Assembly (NCBI RefSeq): GCF_020329485.1
Contig: NZ_JAGKJI010000055.1
Location: 1-41,948, forward strand
Direction: 5' to 3'
From: Bradyrhizobium cenepequi
Lineage (GTDB): Bacteria > Pseudomonadota > Alphaproteobacteria > Rhizobiales > Xanthobacteraceae
Length of the DNA: 41,948 nt
In this document: positions 18,108-26,127 of the stretch, in pieces
How positions within the stretch are numbered: position 1 is the first letter of the stretch
How the letters are laid out: each line of letters starts with the position of its first letter
Translations under genes and position numbers: made by a program
Notes under the pieces: model-generated
Database searches by the model: none
What the model was told of the DNA's origin: nothing
Seen by the model: only the letters and a program-made list of their open reading frames with translations

Positions 18108-18326
18108 ATGGTTGAGAAGATCATAACGCCACGGCGTAACATCATCGACTTCGCGCGCTATCAGCAGGACCGCATGGTCGGAAAGATGCAGGCGATCTCG
18201 CCGCGCATCTGCCGTCACTGCGGCGCTGCCCTGCTCGATGGCGAAAACGAAGACGAGTGCTCGAGCGCGTTCAACACCAGCGCGCTGCGAGCGGTTGAGA
18301 AGCCGCGGAAGTTCTACGCGGATTGA
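18108..18326 (+). CDS. Small conserved-looking protein with a CxxC, 72 aa
   Basis: A GGAGG seven bases before the ATG and clear codon bias support a real gene. The protein is basic at the N-terminus (MVEKIITPRRNIIDF), has a CRHC pair near residue 37 and a third Cys near 51 (DEC), and ends with EKPRKFYAD. Two or three Cys could bind a metal, but no known domain is evident. It is followed by a hairpin shared with the convergent SDR gene. Confidence 0.7.
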   Translation: MVEKIITPRRNIIDFARYQQDRMVGKMQAISPRICRHCGAALLDGENEDECSSAFNTSALRAVEKPRKFYAD

Positions 18327-18358
18327 CGGCCATCTAGGCCGCTAACAGAGTGCAAGCA

Positions 18359-18400
18359 AAGCAATCCAGAAGTCGACGGCGGAAACGGTCTGGATTGCTT
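18359..18400. terminator. Bidirectional hairpin between convergent genes
   Basis: AGCAATCCAGA and TCTGGATTGCT are perfect 11-base arms around an 18-base loop, midway between the small gene (18326) and the SDR stop (18437). There are T-rich runs on both sides (TTGCTT on the minus strand, TTTGTTT further on on the plus strand), which fits termination in both directions. Confidence 0.65.
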
Positions 18401-18436
18401 GGTGCTCTCGTTTGTTTCCAGCAGCAATCGCCTGTC

Positions 18437-19189
18437 CTACACGTGCTGGCCGCCATTGATGTGGATCTCGGCGCCGTTCACGTAGGAACTGGTTTCCGTG
18501 CACAGGACGTAGATGATCTTGGCGACTTCGTCGGGCGTGCCGAGGCGATGCATCGGAATCTGCTGCTCGACGATCTTCTCGGTGCCCGGCGACAGAATCG
18601 AGGTGTCGATCTCGCCCGGCGCGATCGAGTTGACGCGGACGCCGACGCGGCCGAAATCGGAAGCCATCTCGCGCGTCAGAGCCGCGAGTGCCGCTTTCGA
18701 GGTGGCATAGGCCGCGCCTGCGAACGGATGCACGCGGGAGCCGGCGATCGAGGTGACATTCACCACCGCGCCCTTGGCGGTCTTCAGCTCGCTGATCAGT
18801 CCGCGCGCCAGCATGATCGGCGCAAAGAAGTTGACGCGGAAGACATGCAGCCAGGTGTCGATATCGGTGTCCATGGTGCCGAGCCGCGCACCGCCCGGAC
18901 CCTTGGGCGAAATCGCCGCATTGTTGACCAGCGCGTGCAGCTCGTCATTCTCCAGCCGCCGCCGGATCTCCGAGATCGCACGCACGGTGTCGTCATGGTC
19001 GCCGAAGTCGACCTCGATATGATCCTCCGGTCCCGCGCCCCACGGACAGACTTCCGGAAAAGCGTGCCGCGAGCAGGTGATGACGCGCCAACCGGCCGAG
19101 GAGAAGCGGATTGCGGTGGCATGACCGATGCCGCGGCTGGCGCCGGTCAGGAGCAGCGTGCGTCGCGGCGCGTTGGGGATGTTCGGCAT
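18437..19189 (-). CDS. Short-chain dehydrogenase/reductase
   Basis: A 250-aa classical SDR. It has the NAD(P) motif TGASRGIG (residues 15-22), a DFGDHDD acidic turn, NNAA, active-site Ser in NVTSIAGS, catalytic YATSK (Y-x3-K), PGEI and a C-terminal INGGQHV. The substrate cannot be read from the sequence; the family covers many oxo-reductions. It lies 23 bases downstream of pdxH on the same strand, so co-transcription is likely, though no direct link to vitamin B6 is known. Confidence 0.9.
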   Translation of the reverse strand: MPNIPNAPRRTLLLTGASRGIGHATAIRFSSAGWRVITCSRHAFPEVCPWGAGPEDHIEVDFGDHDDTVRAISEIRRRLENDELHALVNNAAISPKGPGGARLGTMDTDIDTWLHVFRVNFFAPIMLARGLISELKTAKGAVVNVTSIAGSRVHPFAGAAYATSKAALAALTREMASDFGRVGVRVNSIAPGEIDTSILSPGTEKIVEQQIPMHRLGTPDEVAKIIYVLCTETSSYVNGAEIHINGGQHV

Positions 19190-19212
19190 GGTGCTCTTTC
19201 AGGCTCTCGTCA

Positions 19213-19854
19213 TCAGGGGTAGAGCCGCACTTTGGACCAGGCTTGGCCTTCGCCCTCGCGACGGAATTCGATGCGGTCGTGCAGTCGATAGGGGCGGTCG
19301 TGCCAGAACTCGATTCTGACAGGCGTGATGCGCCAGCCACTCCACCCTTGCGGGCGCGGCACGTCGCCGATGACATATTTCGCGGCCACCTTCGCGATCG
19401 CCTGCTCGAAGGCGAAACGGCTCTCCAGCGGCTGTGACTGCTTGCTGGCCCAGGCGCCGAGCTGCGCCTGCTTCGGGCGCGTCGCGAAATAAGCGTCCGC
19501 CTCGGCGTCGCTCACCGGTGACACGTTGCCGCGGATGCGCACCTGCCGGCGCAGCGATTTCCAGTGGAATAGTAAAGCGGCCTTAGGATTTGCGGCGAGT
19601 TCGCGGCCCTTGGCGCTGGCCGTGTGGCTGTAGAACACGAAACCATCCGCGTCATAGCCCTTCATCAGCACCATCCGCACGTCCGGCAGCCCGTCGGGAT
19701 CGACCGTTGCCAGCGCCATCGCATTGGGATCGTTCGGCTCGGACTTGCATGCTTCGGCAAACCATTCGGCGAACAGCGCAAACGGTTCCTCTGCCGCGGT
19801 AAAATCACCCGATGTTAACGGTGTCGGGTGTTTGATGGAGGTCGTGTCCGTCAT
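19213..19854 (-). CDS. pdxH: Pyridoxamine 5'-phosphate oxidase PdxH
   Basis: FMN enzyme that oxidises pyridoxine or pyridoxamine phosphate to pyridoxal phosphate. It is 213 aa, the usual length. Landmarks are AMALATVDPDGLPDVRMVLMKG, FVFYSHTASAKGREL, AALLFHWKSLRRQVRIRG and the C-terminal signature WSGWRITPVRIEFWHDRPYR-type segment, ending VRLYP. It starts near a 27-base palindrome that separates it from a divergent lipoprotein gene. It is first in a likely two-gene unit with the SDR. Confidence 0.95.
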   Translation of the reverse strand: MTDTTSIKHPTPLTSGDFTAAEEPFALFAEWFAEACKSEPNDPNAMALATVDPDGLPDVRMVLMKGYDADGFVFYSHTASAKGRELAANPKAALLFHWKSLRRQVRIRGNVSPVSDAEADAYFATRPKQAQLGAWASKQSQPLESRFAFEQAIAKVAAKYVIGDVPRPQGWSGWRITPVRIEFWHDRPYRLHDRIEFRREGEGQAWSKVRLYP

Positions 19855-19903
19855 GTCAGGAGTCCAGCGTTGCGTCCGTCGGCATCAGAGCGCGCGTTAC
19901 TCG

Positions 19904-19930
19904 CCCTATATAGGATGTCCTTATATAGGG
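19904..19930. promoter_or_regulatory. AT-rich palindrome between divergent genes
   Basis: CCCTATATAGG (19904-19914) and CCTTATATAGGG (19919-19930) are inverted copies separated by four bases. It lies 50 bases upstream of pdxH and overlaps the 5' region of the lipoprotein gene. The TATATA cores could also act as -10 elements on either strand. It looks like an operator or a double promoter; the binding protein is unknown. Confidence 0.5.
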
Positions 19931-20382
19931 CATGGGGACGCGTTGGCCTATCGGCGATCCGCCCGGCGGGGATGGTGATGACACTGGTTCTAATCGGCTT
20001 GGGGACCGGCGGCTGCGCCCTGTCCCGGGGCGACAGTTTCGCCCGGCTGGACGACAAGGACTTCACCGGCGCGCTCCGTGCGACCCAGGTCAAAGCATCG
20101 GCGCCAACCGACAGCGATCTCGCCTTCGCCCGCAACGCCGCCACCGACGTGCTGACCAAGGGCGACAAGGATTCCAGCCAGGCCTGGGAAAACCCTGAAA
20201 CCGGCGCGCGCGGCTCGGTGACGCCGCTGGCGCAGGCTTACGCCGCCGAGGACGGCCGGACTTGCCGGGATTTCCTGGCAAGCTATGTCAATGGCCGGAC
20301 CGAAAGCTGGCTGCAGGGCGCCGGCTGCCGGTCCGGGCGTGGACGGTGGGAGATCCACAGTCTGAAACCTTGGCGATCCTGA
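19915..20382 (+). CDS. RT0821/Lpp0805-like surface lipoprotein
   Basis: A short envelope protein with a lipobox-like GTGGC after the hydrophobic stretch MTLVLIGLGT. Then come FARLDDKDFTGAL and a C-terminal domain with SSQAWENPETGARGSVTPLA, CRDFLASYV and GCRSGRGRWEI, characteristic of the RT0821/Lpp0805 family; its function is unknown. The start is unsure. ATG 19915 gives the basic N-region a signal peptide needs but overlaps the palindrome; ATG 19972 and 19978 give shorter leaders without positive charge. Confidence 0.75.
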   Translation: MSLYRAWGRVGLSAIRPAGMVMTLVLIGLGTGGCALSRGDSFARLDDKDFTGALRATQVKASAPTDSDLAFARNAATDVLTKGDKDSSQAWENPETGARGSVTPLAQAYAAEDGRTCRDFLASYVNGRTESWLQGAGCRSGRGRWEIHSLKPWRS

Positions 20383-20489
20383 GCAGCAAAAGCAGTTGCA
20401 AAAATGCCACTGCGCCCCCAAATGACATCAAAGTGGGGCGACAACCCCGAAAATTTCAGGTCTGATTTCCCGTGAAGGAGACGTGACGG

Positions 20490-21455
20490 ATGCGCGACCC
20501 CTATGAGGTCTTGGGGGTGCCGCGGGGCGCCAGCGCTGCCGCGATCAAGAGCGCCTATCGCAAGCTCGCCAAGAAACATCATCCCGACAACAACAACAAC
20601 GACCCGAAGGCTGCCGCGCGTTTCGCCGAAATCAACTCGGCCAACGAAATCATCGGCGACGAGGAGAAGCGCAAGCAATTTGACCGCGGCGAAATCGACG
20701 CCGAGGGCAAGCCGCGCTTCCAGGGTTTTCCCGGCGGCGGCTTTGGGGGTGGCGATGCGCGCGGCCGTGCCGGACCGGGCGGGTTCGAAACCTATACGTT
20801 CCGCAGCGGCCCCGGCGGCATGGAAGGCGGCGCTGGCGGCTTCGAGGACATCCTCAACAGCATGTTCGGCGCCGGTGCGCGTGCGCGCGGTGGCGGCCGC
20901 CAGTTTGAATTCGACACCGGCGGTGTCGGCCTCGACCTCGACCTCAGTGTCGCCATGACGGTGTCGCTGGAGGAGGCGGTGAAGGGCGCGGAGAAGCGCG
21001 TCCGGTTGCCGACTGGCAAGGAACTCAACGTCAAGATTCCCGCCGGCGTCAGCTCCGGCCAGCAGATCCGGCTGAAGGGGCAGGGCGAGACGGCGCCCGG
21101 CCATCGCCCGGGCGACCTGCTGATCACCGTGACGATCGCGCCGCATCCCTTCTTCAAGGTCGACGGCAACGATCTCCGGGTCGATTTGCCGATCACGCTG
21201 TACGAGGCGGTGCTGGGCGCGAAGGTCCGCGTGCCGACGCTCGGTGGCGCGGTCGAATTGTCGATCCCCAAGAACACCTCAACTGGACGGACGTTTCGGC
21301 TGAAGGGCAAGGGCCTGCCGAAGCCGGGCGGTCCAGGCGACCTCTACGTCATCACCCGCATCATCCTGCCCGATGGGAACGATGCGGAGCTGGAGACATT
21401 GATGCAGAAGTGGCGCGACCAGCATCCTTATAATCCCCGCAGCGATCTTGGCTGA
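20490..21455 (+). CDS. J-domain co-chaperone, CbpA/DnaJ type II
   Basis: A 321-aa Hsp40. The J-domain (residues 1-68) contains the HPD motif in KKHHPDNNNND. A Gly/Phe-rich linker (about 75-135) follows, then two substrate-binding beta domains (about 150-310) with VSLEEAVKGAEKRVRL, IPAGVSSGQQIRLKGQG and LYEAVLGAKVRVPTLGG. It lacks the cysteine zinc-finger of DnaJ proper, so it is a type II J-protein. AAGGAG precedes the ATG. No DnaK gene is adjacent. A small-RNA gene lies downstream on the same strand. Confidence 0.92.
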   Translation: MRDPYEVLGVPRGASAAAIKSAYRKLAKKHHPDNNNNDPKAAARFAEINSANEIIGDEEKRKQFDRGEIDAEGKPRFQGFPGGGFGGGDARGRAGPGGFETYTFRSGPGGMEGGAGGFEDILNSMFGAGARARGGGRQFEFDTGGVGLDLDLSVAMTVSLEEAVKGAEKRVRLPTGKELNVKIPAGVSSGQQIRLKGQGETAPGHRPGDLLITVTIAPHPFFKVDGNDLRVDLPITLYEAVLGAKVRVPTLGGAVELSIPKNTSTGRTFRLKGKGLPKPGGPGDLYVITRIILPDGNDAELETLMQKWRDQHPYNPRSDLG

Positions 21456-21459
21456 GGGT

Positions 21460-21509
21460 GCGGCCTCGAGAGGGGGACCAGCGCTGTACCAAACCCCAAT
21501 CGAGGCCGC
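21460..21509. repeat. Inverted repeat after the J-domain gene
   Basis: GCGGCCTCGA (21460-21469) and TCGAGGCCGC (21500-21509) are perfect 10-base arms around 30 bases, right after the stop codon. It may protect or end the mRNA; no T-run follows. Confidence 0.5.
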
Positions 21510-21728
21510 GAGCGCCGATCGGCGGATCGAGCGCTGCGCGATATCGCGGGAACATCCGGTGCGATTCTGAGACGCGCCGATGTCCTCATTCCAGATTTTC
21601 AATGTCGGAATTTGGACACCGGGCAAGTGTTGCCGTTGCATCACGAAGGTCCGCGAAATGCGGGCGTTTTAGCAAAACCCGGTATTGCCCGGTCTTCCGA
21701 ATCGCGGCGCGCGAACTACATAAAGTCG

Positions 21729-21816
21729 TGCGATGGCGCTTCGCGCTATCGCAGCCCTCCTTGGGCGTTTCCTCCCTAGACTTGGGCCGCTTGCTCCCGC
21801 GAGTGGCCCTTTTTTC
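21729..21816 (+). ncRNA. SuhB / alpha-r8 (MmgR-like) small RNA
   Basis: Three hairpins stand in a row in otherwise empty sequence: GCGATGGCGC-TTC-GCGCTATCGC (21730-21752), GCCC-TCCTT-GGGC (21754-21766), and a terminator GGGCC-G-CTTGC-TCCC-GCGAG-T-GGCCC followed by six T (21784-21815). Between the second and third is the single-stranded 10-mer TTTCCTCCCT (21768-21777), which I recall as the hallmark of the alpha-proteobacterial alpha-r8/SuhB/MmgR family. A weak promoter (TTCCGA, 16 bases, TACATA at 21717-21722) would start the RNA at about 21729, giving about 88 nt. The CCTCC motifs could pair with ribosome-binding sites of target mRNAs. Confidence 0.85.
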
Positions 21817-21845
21817 TCACGGTGGCCGGCGACGATCTGGCTGGC

Positions 21846-22619
21846 TCAGCCGCCGCTCTTTTCCATCTGGTCGTAGACGGCCTGTGCGATCTGGGTCAGG
21901 CGGTTGCGGTCGGTGCCGCCGCTGACGACATAGCCGACGCCGCGGTCGGCCCAGAACAGGGCGCCTTCATTGCCGTGCGTGGCGTAACGCATCTGCGTGG
22001 TCTCGGCCTGAGCCTTGGAGGCGTAGACCGTGAAGCGCTCGCCGGAGGCGCTCTCATACATCAGGAAAGAGGCCGGTCGCCCGGTCGGGCCGGGCAGCAG
22101 CCGGCCGCCAACCAGCTTCAATCCGGCCGCCGACAATTCCGGCGCGCGCACCTGCCAGCCGCAGCGCTTGGTCAGCCACGTCTGCAGATGGGCACGTTCA
22201 TCGCCGGGCACCTCGACTGGATGGCGGACCTCGACCACGTAGAGCCGGTGCGCGTCCATCGCGTCGAGCGTGAAGCTCTGCAGCGGCGAGGGCGCGGCGG
22301 CAGCGCCATGCGCGATCCAGCCGACGCCGCCGCCGGCGATGAACGCCACCAGCGTTGCGGCAATGGCGCCATAGACCAGCTTGCGCGGCTGACGCACCAG
22401 CTGCTCGATCTCGAGCCGCTTCGGCACTGCCTCGTCGGCGACCGAATCGTAGCGCGCGTGCAGCACGTCGGCCATGGCGAGCCACGACCGCACCCTCTCG
22501 GCGTCATCAGGGTGCATCGCCAGCCACGCCTCGACATCGCCGCGGCGCTCCGCCGGCAATTCGTTGTCGATGTAAGCGTGCAGCTCGTCCTCGGTGACGG
22601 GAATCCTGGGGTTGGTCAT
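21846..22619 (-). CDS. Membrane anti-sigma factor, 257 aa
   Basis: Partner of the ECF sigma factor encoded upstream. The N-terminal region (residues 1-75) contains HAYIDNELPAERRGDVEAWL, the anti-sigma helix typical of these proteins, without the His-Cys-Cys zinc motif. One TM helix lies at about 82-105 (YGAIAATLVAFIAGGGVGWIA). A periplasmic C-terminal domain follows (LYVVEVRHPVEVPG, HLQTWLTKRCGWQ, RFTVYASKAQAE). The gap to the sigma gene is 75 bases, so the two are probably co-transcribed. The signal it senses is unknown. Confidence 0.87.
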   Translation of the reverse strand: MTNPRIPVTEDELHAYIDNELPAERRGDVEAWLAMHPDDAERVRSWLAMADVLHARYDSVADEAVPKRLEIEQLVRQPRKLVYGAIAATLVAFIAGGGVGWIAHGAAAAPSPLQSFTLDAMDAHRLYVVEVRHPVEVPGDERAHLQTWLTKRCGWQVRAPELSAAGLKLVGGRLLPGPTGRPASFLMYESASGERFTVYASKAQAETTQMRYATHGNEGALFWADRGVGYVVSGGTDRNRLTQIAQAVYDQMEKSGG

Positions 22620-22694
22620 CGCAGTCTTCTCTGTCTAATCCTCAACAAACAAATCGCCTGAATCTGATGTCATGGCCATGCATAACGCCTGCCA

Positions 22695-23234
22695 TCATTT
22701 CACCCGCCTCAATGCCGTCGCGCGTTCGCCCTCGAGGAAGGCTTTAACGTGGGCGCGGGCGCGCGCAAGCCGGGACATCACGGTGCCGATCGGCACGCCC
22801 TGGATGTCGGCGACCTCGCGGTAACTCAATCCTTCCAGCATCACGAGAAGCAGCGCGGCGCGCTGCTCTTCCACGAGCGTCGCCAGCGCGCGCGCAATGT
22901 CGCGGCCTTCGGCCTCCGTGCCGCTGGCGTCGGGATTGTTGTCCAGCAGCGGCATGAATTGCGGTCGCCGCGCCAGCGAGCGCCGGCGGTTCTTGTTGAG
23001 ATTGGTCAGGATCGTATAGAGCCAGCTCCGCACGTCGCCGCCGAGGAACAGCCGCTCCGAGCGCAGCGCCCGCACCAGGGTGTCCTGCACCAGGTCGTCG
23101 GCAACATCGGCATCCCGCGCAAGCGCCCGCGCGTAGCGGCGCAGCGCCGGGATCATGGCTTCAACACTCTGCCGGAACGCGGTCATGGCACCGGAATCTT
23201 CATCCCTCGTCGGCGCGGACGCCTTGCCCAACAT
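22695..23234 (-). CDS. ECF RNA polymerase sigma factor
   Basis: A 179-aa sigma-70-family factor with only regions 2 and 4. Region 2 (about 22-92) has the core-binding DADVADDLVQDTLVRAL and promoter-melting SWLYTILTNLNKNRRR; region 4 (about 118-168) has LLLVMLEGLSYREVADIQGVPIGTVMSRLARAR. The start could be M1 or M17 (MTAFRQSVEAM); M17 is nearer the usual family length. It lies directly before its anti-sigma gene. No clear autoregulated promoter could be fixed by eye. Confidence 0.92.
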   Translation of the reverse strand: MLGKASAPTRDEDSGAMTAFRQSVEAMIPALRRYARALARDADVADDLVQDTLVRALRSERLFLGGDVRSWLYTILTNLNKNRRRSLARRPQFMPLLDNNPDASGTEAEGRDIARALATLVEEQRAALLLVMLEGLSYREVADIQGVPIGTVMSRLARARAHVKAFLEGERATALRRVK

Positions 23235-23266
23235 AACACCAAAATGACACGACTATTCCTTCGCTC

Positions 23267-23303
23267 TTGCAGCCCGAGTTGCGCTGCGCTTCACCCGGGC
23301 TAC
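23267..23303. repeat. Short palindromic repeat
   Basis: CAGCCCGAGTTGCGC and the inverted GCGCTTCACCCGGGCTACG form an imperfect hairpin with AGCCCG/CGGGCT ends. It resembles the GTAGCCCG-type intergenic repeats common in Bradyrhizobium and lies between the sigma gene and fabI. Confidence 0.5.
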
Positions 23304-23394
23304 GGGATCGGACAAAATCGGCGTGAGGGGACTGTACCGCGGTGGAGCGCTGGTGTACCTCCGAATACCAAACCAACGCGAGAATGGACAGCGG

Positions 23395-24213
23395 ATGGCA
23401 CAGAAATCAGGTCTGATGCAGGGCAAGCGCGGCGTGATCCTTGGCGTCGCAAACAACCGCTCGATCGCCTGGGGGATCGCCAGAGCATGCCACGACGCCG
23501 GCGCCGAGATCGCGCTCACCTGGCAGGGCGATGCCCTGAAGAAGCGGGTCGAGCCGTTGGCGAAGGATTTGAACGCGCTCCTGCTCGGCCATTGCGACGT
23601 CACCGACGCTGCGACCATCGACGCAGTGTTTGATGTCGCCCGCGAGAAGTGGGGCAGGATCGATTTCGTCGTGCATGCGATCGCCTTCTCCGACAAGGAC
23701 CAGCTCGACGGCCGCTACATCGAGACCACGGCAGAGAATTTCTCCAAGTCCATGCTGATCAGCTGCTACTCGCTGACCGCGATCGCGCAGCGCGCCGAGA
23801 AGCTGATGACCGAAGGCGGCTCGATTCTGACGCTGACTTATTACGGCGCCGAGAAGTGGATGCCGCATTACAACGTGATGGGCGTCGCGAAGGCGGCGCT
23901 GGAGGCGAGCGTGCGCTATCTCGCCGCCGATCTCGGCGAGAAGAACATTCGTGTCAACGCGATCTCCGCAGGTCCGATCAAGACGCTCGCGGCCGCCGGC
24001 ATCGGCGATTTCCGCTACATTTTGAAGTGGAACGAATACAACGCGCCGATGCGGCGCACCGTCACGATCGAGGAGGTCGGCGACAGCGCGCTCTATCTGT
24101 TGTCCGATCTGGCGCGCGGCGTCACCGGCGAGGTGCATCACGTCGATTCCGGCTATCACATTGTCGGCATGAAGCGTCCCGATGCGCCTGACATTTCGCT
24201 CGCCAAGGAATAG
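23395..24213 (+). CDS. fabI: Enoyl-[acyl-carrier-protein] reductase FabI
   Basis: NADH-dependent last step of each fatty-acid elongation cycle. From the ATG at 23395 it is 272 aa, a normal FabI. Signs are the FabI-type nucleotide motif GVANNRSIAWGIA (not the SDR GxxxGxG), CDVTD, HAIAFSDK, the catalytic Y-x6-K in HYNVMGVAKAALEASVRYLA, and ISAGPIKTLAAAGI. The 24 extra codons from 23323 lack family similarity. The next gene, a histidine phosphatase, starts 11 bases downstream and may be co-translated. Confidence 0.95.
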   Translation: MAQKSGLMQGKRGVILGVANNRSIAWGIARACHDAGAEIALTWQGDALKKRVEPLAKDLNALLLGHCDVTDAATIDAVFDVAREKWGRIDFVVHAIAFSDKDQLDGRYIETTAENFSKSMLISCYSLTAIAQRAEKLMTEGGSILTLTYYGAEKWMPHYNVMGVAKAALEASVRYLAADLGEKNIRVNAISAGPIKTLAAAGIGDFRYILKWNEYNAPMRRTVTIEEVGDSALYLLSDLARGVTGEVHHVDSGYHIVGMKRPDAPDISLAKE

Positions 24214-24224
24214 TTGCTGCCGCG

Positions 24225-24824
24225 ATGCCGATGCCGACGATCTACTACATCCGCCATGGCGAGACGGCGTGGAATGCAGAAGGGCGGTTGCAGGGCACCC
24301 TGGACATTCCGCTGAACGATCGCGGCCGCGCGCAGGCGTCTCATGCCGGTCATGTGCTGGCCGACCTTTTCGCACGCGACGGGCTCGACCGGGCGTCGCT
24401 GCCTTACGTCTCGAGTCCGCTGGGACGGGCGCGCTCGACCATGGAGCTGGTGCGGCGCGTGCTGGAATTGCCGCCCGGGGATTACTCGCTCGACGATCGG
24501 TTGCGTGAGATCGGTTACGGCGTCTGGGAAGGCTCGACGCTGGCGGAGATGCAGCTTGCCGATCCCGAACTCTACGCCGAGCGCCAGACCGCGAAGTGGA
24601 CGATGGCGCCGGAGGGCGGCGAGACCTACGCCACAGTGCAGCTTCGGATGCGCGACTGGTACGATTCGCTCCTGGTCGACACCGTCGCGGTCGCCCATGG
24701 CGGCACCTGCCGCGCCCTGATGGTGTCGCTGGGGATCGAAACCCCTGATAGCGCCGCAGACCTCTACATCGAACAGGGCACCGTCTATGTGTTTCGCGAT
24801 GGCGGGCTGACGAAGTATAGTTAA
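24225..24824 (+). CDS. Histidine phosphatase (phosphoglycerate-mutase-like)
   Basis: A 199-aa protein with the phospho-histidine motif YYIRHGETAWNAEGRLQG (H11), DIPLNDRGRAQA, SSPLGRARSTMEL, the acid residue region LREIGYGVWEG and the second catalytic His in VAHGGTCRAL. All core residues of the branch-1 family are present. Substrate specificity varies widely here (sugar phosphates, cobalamin precursors, proteins), so no gene name is given. It follows fabI by 11 bases; a metabolic link is not obvious. Confidence 0.9.
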   Translation: MPMPTIYYIRHGETAWNAEGRLQGTLDIPLNDRGRAQASHAGHVLADLFARDGLDRASLPYVSSPLGRARSTMELVRRVLELPPGDYSLDDRLREIGYGVWEGSTLAEMQLADPELYAERQTAKWTMAPEGGETYATVQLRMRDWYDSLLVDTVAVAHGGTCRALMVSLGIETPDSAADLYIEQGTVYVFRDGGLTKYS

Positions 24825-24842
24825 GGCGTCAGGAATTGAGCG

Positions 24843-24943
24843 GTCATTCCGGGGCGGTCCGCAGGACAGAACTACGATGTGCAATTGCACATCGGAGAAT
24901 CTCGAGATTCCGGGTTCGATGCTTTGCATCGCCCCGGAATGAC
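24843..24943. repeat. Palindromic intergenic repeat (ATTCCGGGGCG family)
   Basis: Outer arms GTCATTCCGGGGCG (24843-24856) and CGCCCCGGAATGAC (24930-24943) are perfect. Inside are the 18-base palindrome GATGTGCAATTGCACATC (24876-24893) and GATGC-TTT-GCATC. It is the same family as 41525-41629. It fills most of the gap between the phosphatase gene and aroC. Confidence 0.85.
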
Positions 24944-25016
24944 AGACTGCCGCGTTTGACCGTGGTGCCCCCACGCGTTACGACAAGTCAGTATTGACTT
25001 ACGAGTTAGGCGACGG

Positions 25017-26102
25017 ATGTCCCACAACACTTTCGGCCATTTGTTCCGGGTCACGACCTTTGGCGAGAGCCATGGGGTTGCGATCGGCTGCGTGGTCGAT
25101 GGCTGTCCGCCGCTGATCCCGCTGACGGCTGAGGACATCCAGCACGATCTCGACCGCCGCCGGCCGGGCCAGTCGCGCTTCACCACCCAGCGTCAGGAGC
25201 CGGATGCGGTGAAGATCCTGTCCGGCGTGATGGCTCATCCGGAGACCGGCGTGCAGGTGACGACGGGCACGCCAATCGGCCTCCTGATCGAGAACACCGA
25301 CCAGCGATCGAAGGATTATTCCGAGATCAAGGACAAGTTCCGCCCCGGTCATGCTGACTTCACCTATGAGGCCAAGTACGGCCTGCGCGATTATCGCGGT
25401 GGTGGCCGCTCCTCTGCGCGCGAGACCGCGACCCGGGTCGCCGCCGGCGCAATCGCGCGAAAGATCCTGCCGGAGATCAAGATCCGCGGCGCGCTGGTGC
25501 AAATGGGCCCCTACAAGGTCGATCGCGACAAGTGGGACTGGGACGAGGTCGGGCGCAACCCGTTCTTCTGCCCGGACAAGGACAAGGCGGCGTTCTTCGA
25601 GGACTATCTCGACGGTATCAGGAAGAAGGGCTCCTCGATCGGCGCGGTGATCGAGGTCGTGGCCGAAGGCGTGCCGCCCGGGCTCGGTGCGCCGATCTAT
25701 GCCAAGCTCGATAGCGAGCTCGCAGCGGCGATGATGAGCATCAATGCGGTGAAGGGTGTCGAGATCGGCGCCGGGTTCGGCGCGGCCGAATTGTCGGGCG
25801 AGGAGAACGCCGACGAGATCCGCACCGGCAATAACGGGGTGCGTTTCCTGTCCAACAACGCCGGCGGCGTCCTGGGCGGCATCTCCACCGGCCAGCCGGT
25901 GGTGGTGCGCTTTGCGGTGAAGCCGACCTCCTCGATCCTGTCGCCGCGGCTGACGGTGGACCGCAGCGGCACCGAGACCGACATCATGACCAAGGGGCGC
26001 CACGACCCCTGCGTCGGCATTCGCGCCGTGCCGGTGGGCGAGGCGATGATGGCCTGCGTGCTCGCCGATCATTTGCTGCGGCACCGGGGGCAGGTTGGAT
26101 AG
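25017..26102 (+). CDS. aroC: Chorismate synthase AroC
   Basis: Last shikimate-pathway enzyme: converts EPSP to chorismate using reduced FMN. It is 361 aa, the usual length. Signatures are GESHGVAIGCVVDGCPP (residues 16-32), RRPGQSRFTT, GGGRSSARETATRVAAGAIA, AELSGEENADEIR and MTKGRHDPCVGIRAVPV. The start MSHNTFGHLFRVTTFGESHG is typical. Upstream is a repeat and then an AT-rich stretch that probably holds the promoter. A cyclase gene follows by 25 bases. Confidence 0.97.
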   Translation: MSHNTFGHLFRVTTFGESHGVAIGCVVDGCPPLIPLTAEDIQHDLDRRRPGQSRFTTQRQEPDAVKILSGVMAHPETGVQVTTGTPIGLLIENTDQRSKDYSEIKDKFRPGHADFTYEAKYGLRDYRGGGRSSARETATRVAAGAIARKILPEIKIRGALVQMGPYKVDRDKWDWDEVGRNPFFCPDKDKAAFFEDYLDGIRKKGSSIGAVIEVVAEGVPPGLGAPIYAKLDSELAAAMMSINAVKGVEIGAGFGAAELSGEENADEIRTGNNGVRFLSNNAGGVLGGISTGQPVVVRFAVKPTSSILSPRLTVDRSGTETDIMTKGRHDPCVGIRAVPVGEAMMACVLADHLLRHRGQVG

Positions 26103-26127
26103 AACCTGACAGAGGGCAGGGGCCGCG

